Positions 44,401 to 52,673 of a stretch of DNA of 54,936 bases are shown here, piece by piece. Both the position numbers and the translations under genes were made by a program. Source of the DNA: Chitinophagales bacterium (GTDB lineage: Bacteria; Bacteroidota; Bacteroidia; Chitinophagales; UBA2359); contig JAEUUX010000176.1 in NCBI GenBank assembly GCA_016787295.1, positions 1 through 54,936 on the forward strand, written 5' to 3'. The first letter of the stretch is position 1. The number at the start of each line of letters is the position of its first letter. The notes below the pieces were generated by a model. The model did no database searches. It saw nothing but the letters and a program-made list of their open reading frames with translations, and was not told the origin of the DNA.

Positions 44401-45377
44401 GGGAGCTGTGGAATCATCTGCCGCACCGCAGCAATCAGCCAAGTAATGCCCAAGGCGTGTTGTAATAAATGGGCTACATTTGCAAAATATACTTCCCTTT
44501 TGCTCAATGCTTCCCAATGCCAAGTATTGCTGTCTACATCGTAGCAAAACATCATCAAACGTAAACCGACTAATAAGGAGCTAAATATAATGACTAATAG
44601 CCACCAATAAGTTGGATAACGGTTCGCAAGGCTAATAAACGATAGGCTTAACCATAATATAAAACAAATTGTTGTGATGATTTGTAACGCAATAAAGAGG
44701 TAGTTGATTTTTGTTGGAATATTTGTTGGAGTGATGTAGGAAAGATATAGTCTGTCTTTTTTAGCTCGATTATACAATAAGTATACTTCTGGTTCGTGGT
44801 GTTTTTTTACCGAATCGGTCAAAATTTGGTCGGTTAGGCTAACATAGTCAGGCATAGACAAGTTAGTAGCAAAACCATTGTGAAGATATTTGTTTTGTAT
44901 GCCAAATTGTGCCTGAATAAGCTGTAATGCAAATACTTTTAGGGTATCAGAAGGCGTGGTGAGAGCTGTGGGAGAGAGGGTTTTTCGACAAACTTGATAA
45001 AAACCATTACCAAGCCGCACCAAACGTGTGTCATCTCTTTGCTCTTTAAGCAAATCAAAGGGCAACAAGACGTGATTATTATTCCAATACACTAAAGAAT
45101 CATTGCGGTATAGCAACAGACTATAAGGTAACTTTTCTAAAGGAGCAACATTGGGATCGTTCAGTTGTTCTTTACCCAACTTTTGAAGCAAAGCCGTATT
45201 GTCAGTAATTTGTTCAAAATCTTCTTCCCATTTTCCTAATTCTACTTGCAACAAAGACCCTAAGCGTGACAGTGATTCGCGCTGATGTAAGTATCGCCAC
45301 ATAAAAATCCCGGCAATTAAACCAATAATTGCCAATAAAAGAAAAATTGTTTGATATTTAGCTATTTTGGAAAACAC
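41433..45377 (-). CDS. Very large orphan sensor histidine kinase (HAMP, NtrY-like)
   Basis: About 1314 residues from the GTG at 45377; an in-frame TTG 22 codons upstream is also possible. Architecture: an N-terminal membrane helix, a periplasmic segment (about 35-215), a run of about seven to eight membrane helices (225-500), a second long periplasmic part (510-770), more helices (780-830), a third extracytoplasmic part (850-1000), a helix with HAMP (1005-1075), then HisKA with the phosphoacceptor in RQVAHEIKNPLTP (about 1100) and HATPase_c with IVKNAIQAIPD, DNGTGIPEEM and GLGLAMSQNI. No response regulator is adjacent. The multi-span sensory half resembles kinases known in Bacteroidota. Its signal is unknown. 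Confidence 0.9.
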   Translation of the reverse strand: MFSKIAKYQTIFLLLAIIGLIAGIFMWRYLHQRESLSRLGSLLQVELGKWEEDFEQITDNTALLQKLGKEQLNDPNVAPLEKLPYSLLLYRNDSLVYWNNNHVLLPFDLLKEQRDDTRLVRLGNGFYQVCRKTLSPTALTTPSDTLKVFALQLIQAQFGIQNKYLHNGFATNLSMPDYVSLTDQILTDSVKKHHEPEVYLLYNRAKKDRLYLSYITPTNIPTKINYLFIALQIITTICFILWLSLSFISLANRYPTYWWLLVIIFSSLLVGLRLMMFCYDVDSNTWHWEALSKREVYFANVAHLLQHALGITWLIAAVRQMIPQLPDFKTYPLYLRLVLYYITCIVLFLFAFMVFLFAKTIVLYFDISFGVANFIWLSSDSWFALFTFGMFWVVFMLLMQNSSRLINTLNLSVGQRISGFIMLGLLYELVIIRYDFSWIHLFVFIWLLVWLYSVNRYRLEFRNSISSFRFMAWVGFFSFLLSFLIFAFNRQNDLENSKLFAARIAIQEDPVTEDVLGRQLEKAIFDPVVSNYFAETPTASDNSESLARYLHKNYLNDPHLEQYNINIVAEGQYGELVEQDGPTVVSSKEYEYKMTNTLRTNNNYVFLTKGEPGSYNYLAKLPIFTENSLGYIYIEMIPKLDKVNVYPELTIEDRYRQPDIFSDFDYAVYNNKILESEKGNYQYPTILDSTLLASISYAISDTVLTTYYRKITAEDTIGNGLASKRFIGSRTDTLKVGSIVQEIRDTLRVTYSTLHKNNYTHLIYQLQPSKTVVVTSRAVNIISLIALFAYVGLFFLLTSFAALLLTFLIDGKTIPNFIKSVFYPSLRQRINFFVISIMITAFLVTGAVSAFYFYTKSDDSNRSLLIKKQQEVLQALQTAFRNDIDKKDFTDFENFLSVSNPYLHALTKSLADIHGIDINVFNHHGQITGSSQPRIFTEQLIGLQIHPAAYQYIKYQHQQDFLQNEHIGSLRYLAAYMPINNQQNRLIGFVNIPYFAREKEFRREISAFLVQLVNVFILLLAIGSLLTVWLSNNITNPLLMISDRLRGIELGKKNELLTWPDDDEIGKLVQQYNQTVLQLEQSAKLLAQSERQSAWQSMARQVAHEIKNPLTPMKLSIEHLQRAYKDNHPNARMMTDKVLTRLIEQIDILSEIATEFSNFAKMPAPINEILNLNTILQSIVDLHQDTQGVTIHSVLPAQTAWVFADKNQLLRVFTNIVKNAIQAIPDEREGIIVVNMKLNEQQVVIGIADNGTGIPEEMREKVFSPNFTTKNSGMGLGLAMSQNIIETAKGKIWFQTVLDEGTTFFVQLPLSQID

Positions 45378-45466
45378 TATATAAACATGGGGGAAAAGGT
45401 GAATAAGGACGTTGAGCAAAAAAAGATTTGCATAGTTACCCAAGCACTGTTTTGTGTTTGTTTGCG

Positions 45467-45474
45467 CAAAGGTA
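45467..45474 (-). promoter_or_regulatory. -7 box TACCTTTG for the sensor kinase gene
   Basis: On the minus strand TACCTTTG lies in the gap after mfd and upstream of the kinase start. It supports a start at or downstream of 45443. No clear TTG partner is seen. Confidence 0.5.
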
Positions 45475-45519
45475 CTAAGAATTTAGAAAAGTTGGGTTGT
45501 TTGGTGATGGAATTTGGTT

Positions 45520-48500
45520 TTATTGGGTTTTTGTTCCAACATATCCCTCCATTTCGCCCAAATAAATCTGCGCTTGCTCGATGGTTTCGATATTTTCGAA
45601 GGTCAAAATGAGATGTTTGTTGGTTTCTTTGAGGTGGACTTTACGCGGGTGTTGCTGCACATATTGGAGTAGGTTTACGAAAATATCGGATTCGAAATAG
45701 CTCGATTGGGAGTTTTCCAAAAAATAGCAACGCATTTTTTTGCCTTTCAGACTAACACGCTCAAATCCCAAACGCTTCGCCACCCAACGCAAACGAATGG
45801 CATTGAACAAAGTGAGAACTTGGCGCGGCAAACGTCCAAAACGGTCTTGCAATTCGGCAGCAAAAGCCCGCAATTTGCTTTCCTCTTCGATGGCATCTAA
45901 TTGTGTATAGATGAGCAAACGTTCGTTGGTATTGGAAATATAGGTGGGTGGAATGAGCATTTCGAGGTCAGTATCAATTTGACAATCGCCCACAAAATTA
46001 GCTTCTTTTTCTATTTGGTCAGCAAAAACATCTTTGAAATCGGTTTGCTTGAGTTCGCGCACGGCTTCGTTCAGTATTTTTTGATACATATCAAAACCAA
46101 TATCAGAGATAAAACCGCTTTGTTCGGCACCCAAAATATTGCCCGCTCCACGAATATCCAAATCTTTCATAGCTATTTGGAAACCACTTCCCAAATCAGA
46201 CAGTTCTTCCAAGGCTTTGAGACGGCGGCGCGAGTCTTCGGGGAGGGTGAAAACGGGCGGACAAATAAGGTAGCAAAAGGCTTTTTTGCTGCCACGTCCC
46301 ACACGCCCACGCAATTGGTGCAGGTCGCTCAAACCAAAATGGTGCGCGTTACTAATAATAATCGTATTGGCATTGGGAATATCCAAACCTGCTTCGACGA
46401 TGGTTGTCGATACCAATACGTCATATTTGCCGCTCCTAAATTTGGCAATATGGTCTTCGAGTTCGTCGCCTTTCATTTGTCCATACGCCACACCCACAGA
46501 CACATCGGGGCATAGCCGCAAAATCATATTGGCAATTTCGTACAAATCTTTGATGCGGTTGTGGACATAATACACCTGACCACCGCGATAAATTTCGTAG
46601 TTAATAATATCGCGCAGTTGTTTGTCTTCCATCATCACAATTTCGGTGGTGATAGGTTGGCGATTAGGCGGTGGTGTGGTCATCACCGAAAGATCGCGCG
46701 CACTCATCAACGAAAATTGCAATGTTCGCGGAATGGGTGTGGCGGTGAGTGTGAGGGTGTCGATGTTGCTTTTGAGGTGGCGCAATGTTTCTTTTGTCCC
46801 AACACCAAATTTTTGTTCTTCGTCAACAATAAGCAAACCCAAATCTTTGAACTTAACAGATTTGCTCACTATGGCGTGCGTGCCAATAACTATATCGATT
46901 TTACCTTCCTCCAAACCTTTGAGCGTCACATTGCGTTCTTTGGTGCTTTTGTGACGATTGAGGTAGTCCACTTGACAGGGAAAGTCCTTGAGGCGGAGTT
47001 GAAAAGTTTCGTAATGTTGCTCCGCCAAAATGGTGGTAGGCACCAACACTGCTACTTGTTTGCCGTCGGCAACAGCTTTGGCAGCCGCGCGAACAGCAAT
47101 TTCGGTTTTGCCAAATCCCACATCACCACACACTAACCTATCCATTGGCACTAAAGACTCCATGTCGTTTTTGATGTCTTGCGTAATGCGCAGTTGGTCG
47201 GGTGTGTCTTCGTACTCAAAAGAGGCTTCTACTTCAGTTTGCAGATAAGTGTCGGGCGAAAAAGCAAAACCTTTGGTGGCTTTTCGTTTGGCATACACCT
47301 TGATTAAATCAAATGCCAATACCTTGATTTGCGTTTTGATTTTGCGTTTGGTGTTTTCCCAAGCATCGCTGCCCAATTTGTGAATTTTGGGAACTTTGCT
47401 TTCGCTGCCTGCATATTTCGATATTTTGTGTAACGATTGAACACTCACATACAACACGTCATTGTCCTTGTATACCAAACGAACTGCTTCTTGTGGTTTG
47501 CCCATGACATCGATGCGCTCCAAACCTGCAAAAATTCCTACGCCATGGTCAATGTGAGTCACATAGTCGCCGGGTTGTAGTTCGCGCAGCAATTTGATGG
47601 TCAACGCTTTGTCTTTCGAATAACCTTGCTTAATATGGTATTTATAATATCGGTCAAAAATTTGGTGATCAGTATAACACGCAATTTTTAAATCATAATC
47701 AACAAAACCCCGATACACCGAAATTAACAAAGGCAAATACACTACATCAGCTTTCAAATCCTCAAAAATTGCATGAAGCCGTTCTATTTGTTTGGGGTTG
47801 CTAATCAACAAAAAAGTATCGAAACGGTCATGTTCTTTGTCCTTCAAATCTTTGATAAGTATTTGAAAATTTTTATGAAAAGCAGGTTGGTTTGTTGCCG
47901 AAAAATGATAAGTTTGCGAAGTAGGAAAATAATTTTCGCTCGACAATTCGAGAATATTAAAACGCTGCAAATCGCTGAACAATTGTTCCGATGAAATAAA
48001 AGAATCTAAGGCATTTTCATCTAAAAACAGACTTTCTGAGTCGGGAAAATTAGCCACTTCTTGTGCGCGATTTTGAGCAAATGCTACTGCTTTTTCATAA
48101 CAAAATTGGTTGATTTGATACATCGTTTTAGGATTGCTCACCCAAATAGCTGTGTTTTTAGGCAATAGTTGCAACAAAGATGTTTTTTCTGTCACACTAA
48201 ACTGTGTCTGAATATTGGGGACAATATTAATTTGCTGGACTTTTCGGACAGATAACTGCGTCAAAGGGTCAAAAATACGGATACTTTCGACCTCTTCGCC
48301 AAACAATTCGATGCGATAGGGTAAATCGTTCCCAAAAGAATAGATGTCCACAATACCACCACGCCACGAAAATTGTCCGGGTTCATAGACAAAATCGCTG
48401 CGTTCAAAACCATATTCGACCAATAGTTCGATAATGAATTGCAGATTTACTCGTTCATTCACCGCTATGTGAATGGTATTTTTTTGTAAAATGCGCGTAT

Positions 48501-48912
48501 TAACCACTTTTTCAAACAAAGCTTCGGGATATGTAACCAATAATTCGCCTGTCGTATTGCTTGCCACCAAACGGCTTAAAGTTTCGGTTCGCATCAATAC
48601 ATTGGTTTTATTGGTTTCGCGAAAATCACCAGGCTTTTTAAAGGAGTCGGGAAAAAACAACACATCTTTTTTTTGTTCAAACAAAGATTTTAGGTCGTTC
48701 ATAAAATAAGCCGCCTCTTCTTTGTTCTCCAAAATATATAGGTTGGACATAGGATGATTAAAATATGTTGCTGCTGCTACAAAGCTATTTTGTGAGCCAA
48801 CTAATCCTTCCAAATGTATCCTAACCTCGCTTTCCTGAGCTATTTGCGAGCTAATTTGTTGAACGCGTTTGTCTGTGATATAGCGTTTTAAAAGTTTAGA
48901 TAAGTCCGACAT
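45520..48912 (-). CDS. mfd: Transcription-repair coupling factor
   Basis: DNA translocase that removes stalled RNA polymerase from lesions and recruits UvrA. The 1130 residues contain in order: the UvrB-like N-terminal domains (about 20-330; FYEPGQFSWRGGIVD-type sequence is VYEPGQFSWRGGIVDIY), the RNA polymerase interaction domain (about 430-500; DYVTHIDHGVGIFAGL), RecG-like helicase motifs CGDVGFGKTEIA (Walker A, about 606), VDEEQKFGV (DEEQ box), LTATPIPRTL and QLRGRVGRG (motif VI), and the C-terminal autoinhibitory domain 7. All helicase motifs are intact. The 3' end is 143 bases from the kinase start. Confidence 0.97.
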   Translation of the reverse strand: MSDLSKLLKRYITDKRVQQISSQIAQESEVRIHLEGLVGSQNSFVAAATYFNHPMSNLYILENKEEAAYFMNDLKSLFEQKKDVLFFPDSFKKPGDFRETNKTNVLMRTETLSRLVASNTTGELLVTYPEALFEKVVNTRILQKNTIHIAVNERVNLQFIIELLVEYGFERSDFVYEPGQFSWRGGIVDIYSFGNDLPYRIELFGEEVESIRIFDPLTQLSVRKVQQINIVPNIQTQFSVTEKTSLLQLLPKNTAIWVSNPKTMYQINQFCYEKAVAFAQNRAQEVANFPDSESLFLDENALDSFISSEQLFSDLQRFNILELSSENYFPTSQTYHFSATNQPAFHKNFQILIKDLKDKEHDRFDTFLLISNPKQIERLHAIFEDLKADVVYLPLLISVYRGFVDYDLKIACYTDHQIFDRYYKYHIKQGYSKDKALTIKLLRELQPGDYVTHIDHGVGIFAGLERIDVMGKPQEAVRLVYKDNDVLYVSVQSLHKISKYAGSESKVPKIHKLGSDAWENTKRKIKTQIKVLAFDLIKVYAKRKATKGFAFSPDTYLQTEVEASFEYEDTPDQLRITQDIKNDMESLVPMDRLVCGDVGFGKTEIAVRAAAKAVADGKQVAVLVPTTILAEQHYETFQLRLKDFPCQVDYLNRHKSTKERNVTLKGLEEGKIDIVIGTHAIVSKSVKFKDLGLLIVDEEQKFGVGTKETLRHLKSNIDTLTLTATPIPRTLQFSLMSARDLSVMTTPPPNRQPITTEIVMMEDKQLRDIINYEIYRGGQVYYVHNRIKDLYEIANMILRLCPDVSVGVAYGQMKGDELEDHIAKFRSGKYDVLVSTTIVEAGLDIPNANTIIISNAHHFGLSDLHQLRGRVGRGSKKAFCYLICPPVFTLPEDSRRRLKALEELSDLGSGFQIAMKDLDIRGAGNILGAEQSGFISDIGFDMYQKILNEAVRELKQTDFKDVFADQIEKEANFVGDCQIDTDLEMLIPPTYISNTNERLLIYTQLDAIEEESKLRAFAAELQDRFGRLPRQVLTLFNAIRLRWVAKRLGFERVSLKGKKMRCYFLENSQSSYFESDIFVNLLQYVQQHPRKVHLKETNKHLILTFENIETIEQAQIYLGEMEGYVGTKTQ

Positions 48913-49027
48913 ATTGGCTTAATGGTGAATTAGGTAAACAGCAAAATGCCCTCATCTATTTTTAGAGAGGGTTTTGCTATGAAGCGAAAAAATGCGAATA
49001 AATAGTGTGTGAGTTAATTGGTGATAA

Positions 49028-50170
49028 TTACTTTTCAATTAATTTAGCGCTCACCAAGACCGACTCTACCTTATCAATTGTCTGTTCTGTTAACTCAACA
49101 ATTTGAGGAATAGACAAGCCCAGTTTTTGGTAGCTGCGGATAATGGTATTTTTCAATGTCTCATCCGCCTGCTCTTTTGCTTTTTGATCCGCTTCTTTGG
49201 CACGTTTTTCGGCTAATTCAGCTTTTTCACGAGCTATTTCCGCTTCTTTGGCGCGTTTTTCGGCTGCTAATACTTCTTGTCGTGCTTTTTTTTCTGCCAA
49301 TTCAACTTTTCGGTGAGCTGCTTCAGCTTCTTTTTGAGCAGTGCGTGCTTCTTTTTGAGCAGTGCGTGTTTCTTTCATTGCTTGGAACATACTCACGCCA
49401 AATTCGTGTTGTATCACTCGGTCAAGTATACGATGGCTGTTTTTGGTGTGTTTCATTGGATTGATATTAAGGTGATGACTATTTTGTTTTCGTATCTCAT
49501 CCTCCAAATCTTCGGGCAGTATCATTAGTTCCAACACAAAGAAATGGAGAAACATAGCCTGTTCGCGCGTGTAGTTCGCGCGTTCTGCCAATTCGAGCAA
49601 GTGTTTTTTGTACTCAAAACGTCGCTGTGCATCGCCTTTGGTGTTGATAACACACAAATTTGCCAATACCACCAAAGCAAAAGGATTATCTGAGGCTAAC
49701 AAGGTGGCTTCGGACTGCTTGCGGACTTGATAGGTATTGAATTTATACCGTATGCCCGACCCAAAGTATTCGCATACATATTCGTTGTGTTGTTTCGGAA
49801 CAGTATGGGCGGTGTATATCACCAAAGCTGTAATGGCGTTACCATGTTTTTCTTCTATTCGGCGGTAATAGCGGTACATTCGTTCGGCAATATTTTGCCC
49901 TTTTTCGCCCTGAAACTCGATGTGTATGAACAAATAGTGTGTGGTATCGTCAAGCAGTTTAACTTTAATTAGCTTGTCGGTTGTTTTTTTGCGTTGATGT
50001 TGTTGATCGTTTTGTTCCAGAACAGAAAAAAAGTCTTGTTCCAAATGTTCAAACTCAACACTAAAATCGATAATCCGATACAAGTCGGGGATAAAAAATG
50101 CAATGAAATCGCTGGCTAAGTAAGTAACAATTTCTTTCCAATTTTTATCAAAAGGAATGGCATGACGCAT
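49028..50170 (-). CDS. Rpn-family PD-(D/E)XK nuclease (transposase_31-like), copy 2
   Basis: 380 residues, starting MRHAIPFDKNWKEIV. The nuclease core shows DKLIKVKLLDDTTHYLFIHI with E-x-Q in IEFQGEKGQN and ERMYRYYRRIEE. Residues 255-345 form a long, charged coiled coil of near-repeats (AQKEARTAQKEAEAAHRK, EKKARQEVLAAEKRAKEAE), followed by a C-terminal block (LGLSIPQIVELTEQTIDKV) that matches the end of copy 1 (28136-29191). Rpn proteins act as toxic anti-phage nucleases in E. coli. The two copies here are clearly diverged paralogues, about 30-35 percent identical in the core by eye. mfd lies 115 bases upstream on the same strand. Confidence 0.87.
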   Translation of the reverse strand: MRHAIPFDKNWKEIVTYLASDFIAFFIPDLYRIIDFSVEFEHLEQDFFSVLEQNDQQHQRKKTTDKLIKVKLLDDTTHYLFIHIEFQGEKGQNIAERMYRYYRRIEEKHGNAITALVIYTAHTVPKQHNEYVCEYFGSGIRYKFNTYQVRKQSEATLLASDNPFALVVLANLCVINTKGDAQRRFEYKKHLLELAERANYTREQAMFLHFFVLELMILPEDLEDEIRKQNSHHLNINPMKHTKNSHRILDRVIQHEFGVSMFQAMKETRTAQKEARTAQKEAEAAHRKVELAEKKARQEVLAAEKRAKEAEIAREKAELAEKRAKEADQKAKEQADETLKNTIIRSYQKLGLSIPQIVELTEQTIDKVESVLVSAKLIEK

Positions 50171-50232
50171 AAGGGAAAAATTAGGACAAAGTTAAGGCAT
50201 TTTTGTGAATTGAACAAAAAATAAAACACAAA

Positions 50233-50697
50233 TTATTGTTTTTTGACATCATCAATAGACAAACCAATGTCGACCAACATGGGAATAATATCCTCCTCCA
50301 TCGTATGGCTAATCTCAAAACTATATTGCCCTTTTTGCATACCAACATTTTTAGCAATAGGAAAACTAACATCCCACATATCGCCCATACCGCTTCCCAA
50401 GTTTTTGCCTGCTGCATCGCGCAAGGGTATACTATAGTTAGCTTTTTGTACTTTTTTGTTGGGAGCAGTACTGACAACCTGAACCGTTAAGGCATCAAAA
50501 GGATAGGCAGTTCCGTATCGCACCAAAAGATTGACATTAGCGGCTGTTATATCGTTTTCTAAATCGGCATTTATAACAACGGTGTTGGTTTTGCTCCAAA
50601 CATAGTTGGGCAAATTGACGTATTGCTCAAAAGCATGCTTGTTGCCACAACCTACCCAAAAAACACAGCTCACCAACAGAATTACAACATATTTCAT
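50233..50697 (-). CDS. gldH: Gliding motility lipoprotein GldH
   Basis: 154 residues. The lipobox FWVGCG follows a hydrophobic stretch, giving a lipoprotein of the cell envelope. The body matches the GldH pattern: YVNLPNYVWSKTNTVV, the paired YPFDALTVQV and YSIPLRDAAGKNLGSGMGDM, then GQYSFEISHTMEEDIIPM and VDIGLSIDDVKK at the end. In Flavobacterium GldH is needed for gliding, though its exact role is unclear. A candidate structured RNA with a terminator ends 30-40 bases upstream of the start, so expression may depend on read-through or on that leader. Confidence 0.9.
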   Translation of the reverse strand: MKYVVILLVSCVFWVGCGNKHAFEQYVNLPNYVWSKTNTVVINADLENDITAANVNLLVRYGTAYPFDALTVQVVSTAPNKKVQKANYSIPLRDAAGKNLGSGMGDMWDVSFPIAKNVGMQKGQYSFEISHTMEEDIIPMLVDIGLSIDDVKKQ

Positions 50698-50734
50698 AGC
50701 CTTTTATTTAGTTGTACAAAAAAATAGACAAAGA

Positions 50735-50953
50735 AAAACCTCTGGAGAAACACCACGAAGGGGGTTAGTCTACAGAGGCCAAAACTAATTATGAAAATAA
50801 GAAAAGCGCCCTAGCCAGAGCCGTTGGCAAACTTCAGACATGCCACCGATGCCAAGTTTGCAAGGGGAAAAGTAACACCTACCCACAAATTCCTACTCTT
50901 TCCGTTTGACGGAAAATACGCTACAGTTCCCAAAAATGAATGGTGGCGGAAAT
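50735..50953 (-). ncRNA. Candidate structured RNA or leader upstream of gldH, about 218 nt
   Basis: A textbook promoter (50960-50990) starts transcription near 50953 on the minus strand and a terminator hairpin ends it near 50735 (CCTCTG at 50773-50778 with CAGAGG at 50739-50744, followed by TTTTTC). Between are further helices: TTTCCGT/ACGGAAA (50897-50916 region) and a long hairpin with arms AAGTTTGC / GCAAACTT (50827-50861). There is no protein frame of note. It could be an independent RNA (a 6S-like regulatory RNA is possible) or a gldH leader with attenuator. I find no tmRNA, RNase P or SRP signature. Confidence 0.6.
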
Positions 50954-50959
50954 TTCAGA

Positions 50960-50990
50960 CAAAGTTAATGCTTGTATTTCGAAAATCCAA
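50960..50990 (-). promoter_or_regulatory. Promoter of candidate RNA (TTG-N20-TAACTTTG)
   Basis: Minus-strand TTG (50988-50990) and TAACTTTG (50960-50967) are 20 bases apart, a full match to the Bacteroidota promoter. The remaining stretch to 51094 has no other feature. Confidence 0.78.
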
Positions 50991-51094
50991 AAAAATGTGC
51001 ATATTTTTTGATAATTTTTTTTACACTTGCCTATTAAGTAGTTTTACATGCCAAATAATGGGCTTTGGTGACATAAAAAAGGCTAAAAAACGCT

Positions 51095-52528
51095 TTATTC
51101 TAAACACCGATGTTGGATATTGATTTGGTTGCCAATAGTATTAACCAATTCGTAGTTTGAATCGACAAATGCCTGTAGTTGTCCGTTCGGGAAGCGTTTG
51201 TTCTGAATAATATAGGCAGGTTTTTGTTGGATAAGACTTGCGACCACTGCGGTTGTATCTATTTGTAGGGTATAGATGTGTTTGGGGTCAAACAGCAAAG
51301 ACCGATGCACGTATGGAATAGGGCAATTGCGTTGGGTCAAAAAATACAAAATTTGTTGTTCGTTGCCAGTATAAATTTGTTCGTTGGATTGTAGCCGTGC
51401 ATTGAGATAATCGGCAGTTTGTTGCACAATATCAGGTTTTTGTATACAAACTATATACTGCGAAACCCAAGCACCACTAACCAATAATGTCATTATAGCA
51501 TAGCCAACAATAGAAGCTCCGCGAAAACGAAACGCTTGTGGAACAGAAGTAACAAAATAACTACCTGCTAACCAAGCCGTAGGGAGCATCAATTGTATGG
51601 TATAGTGTCCAAAACGATTGCCGGGCAACAATACTGCCACTGCCGAAAGTAATAACCACGAACCTGTCTGCCAACGAAACAAAGTAGAAGGCGTTCGCCA
51701 GAGGGTATAGAGAGCTAAAAAGGTGAATGGCAAAAAACGTAACAAAAAGTCACCCAACATTTGCGCACGTTTCAACATAGCACCCGAACTCACGTAGCGT
51801 TTGGGCGCTGTATAGATGATATAATAAAATTCGTTCCATAAACCTACCTTATAAAAATAGTAATGACAAAGCACAAAAGGTATTATCATAATAATGGCTG
51901 CCAGAATCATTCGTACCAATAAACGACGCAAGGCAACATAATTATTATGCGGTGTTGTCCAATACCACGCCAACAGAAACCACCACATAAATGCCACAAA
52001 ATCAAACAAAACCATGTATTTGATAATAAAACCAAAGCCCATCAAAGCTGCTCCAATGAACCATTTTTGATTTGTAAAACACCAAAAACTCAAAATGGTA
52101 AAAAAGTTAAAATACAATTCGGTGTTGACCGATAGACCATACCAGACAAATGTAGAAATCATCACGATATAACTACCTCCTGCCCAAAGTGCCGCACGAC
52201 TATCCTTATAATAGTGTCGATGCAACAAATAGAGCAAAAAAGCGCTTATGCCCACAACAACAGCGGCAAATAAACGTGTAAAAACGACGCTCGAACAAAT
52301 ACTTAACAACAAACGGTAGATAATAAAAATGCCGGGAGGCTTGATATCAATAAGGTCTTTGTACAATTGTTCGCCCGACAACCATTCATTGGCAATAACA
52401 ATATAGGTAGATTCGTCGTGGTCGAGAACTGTTGGAAAACAACTGAATATTCGCAAAAAGAGCGCGGCTGCCACAAATAGCAATGCCACAACAACGGGAC
52501 GTTTTTCTAACAAAGATAGGTTTATCAT
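51095..52528 (-). CDS. Glycosyltransferase family 39 / ArnT-like membrane mannosyltransferase
   Basis: 477 residues with about ten to eleven hydrophobic segments. The first extracytoplasmic loop carries LDHDESTYIVIANEWL with the acidic pair expected at the active site of GT-C enzymes, followed by LYKDLIDIKPPGIFIIY, a hallmark of the dolichyl/polyprenyl-phosphate sugar transferases (PMT/ArnT superfamily). It would transfer a sugar from a polyprenyl-phosphate donor on the periplasmic side. Acceptor and sugar cannot be determined. The C-terminal 110 residues are a soluble part. Downstream (minus strand) is the RNA unit at 50735-50990. Confidence 0.87.
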   Translation of the reverse strand: MINLSLLEKRPVVVALLFVAAALFLRIFSCFPTVLDHDESTYIVIANEWLSGEQLYKDLIDIKPPGIFIIYRLLLSICSSVVFTRLFAAVVVGISAFLLYLLHRHYYKDSRAALWAGGSYIVMISTFVWYGLSVNTELYFNFFTILSFWCFTNQKWFIGAALMGFGFIIKYMVLFDFVAFMWWFLLAWYWTTPHNNYVALRRLLVRMILAAIIMIIPFVLCHYYFYKVGLWNEFYYIIYTAPKRYVSSGAMLKRAQMLGDFLLRFLPFTFLALYTLWRTPSTLFRWQTGSWLLLSAVAVLLPGNRFGHYTIQLMLPTAWLAGSYFVTSVPQAFRFRGASIVGYAIMTLLVSGAWVSQYIVCIQKPDIVQQTADYLNARLQSNEQIYTGNEQQILYFLTQRNCPIPYVHRSLLFDPKHIYTLQIDTTAVVASLIQQKPAYIIQNKRFPNGQLQAFVDSNYELVNTIGNQINIQHRCLE

Positions 52529-52613
52529 ACAATAAAATGGAACAAAAACGCCGTAAAGGTAGTTATTTTTTTGCTATATTTTGTACCAATGACAACAATA
52601 AACAGTATTTATG

Positions 52614-52652
52614 TCAATTGCCGTTGCAAGAGTGTCCTGCAACGGCAATTGA
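52614..52652 (-). terminator. 15-bp perfect hairpin between the T9SS gene and the glycosyltransferase
   Basis: Arms 52614-52628 and 52638-52652 (TCAATTGCCGTTGCA and inverse), loop of 9. It lies 22 bases after the T9SS gene stop. No run of T follows, so it may be a stem-type transcript end or a boundary element. Confidence 0.65.
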
Positions 52653-52673
52653 TGTGTTTGTTATATAAAGAAC

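Noticed and set aside
50735-50953. tmRNA, RNase P RNA or SRP RNA
   Set aside because: No tmRNA tag frame or acceptor arm, no RNase P GAGGAAAGUCC-like core and no SRP GGAAGCA-type loop are visible.
50824-51123. Plus-strand frame of 99 codons over the candidate RNA
   Set aside because: It runs through the promoter and hairpins of the opposite-strand RNA unit and has no recognisable protein features.
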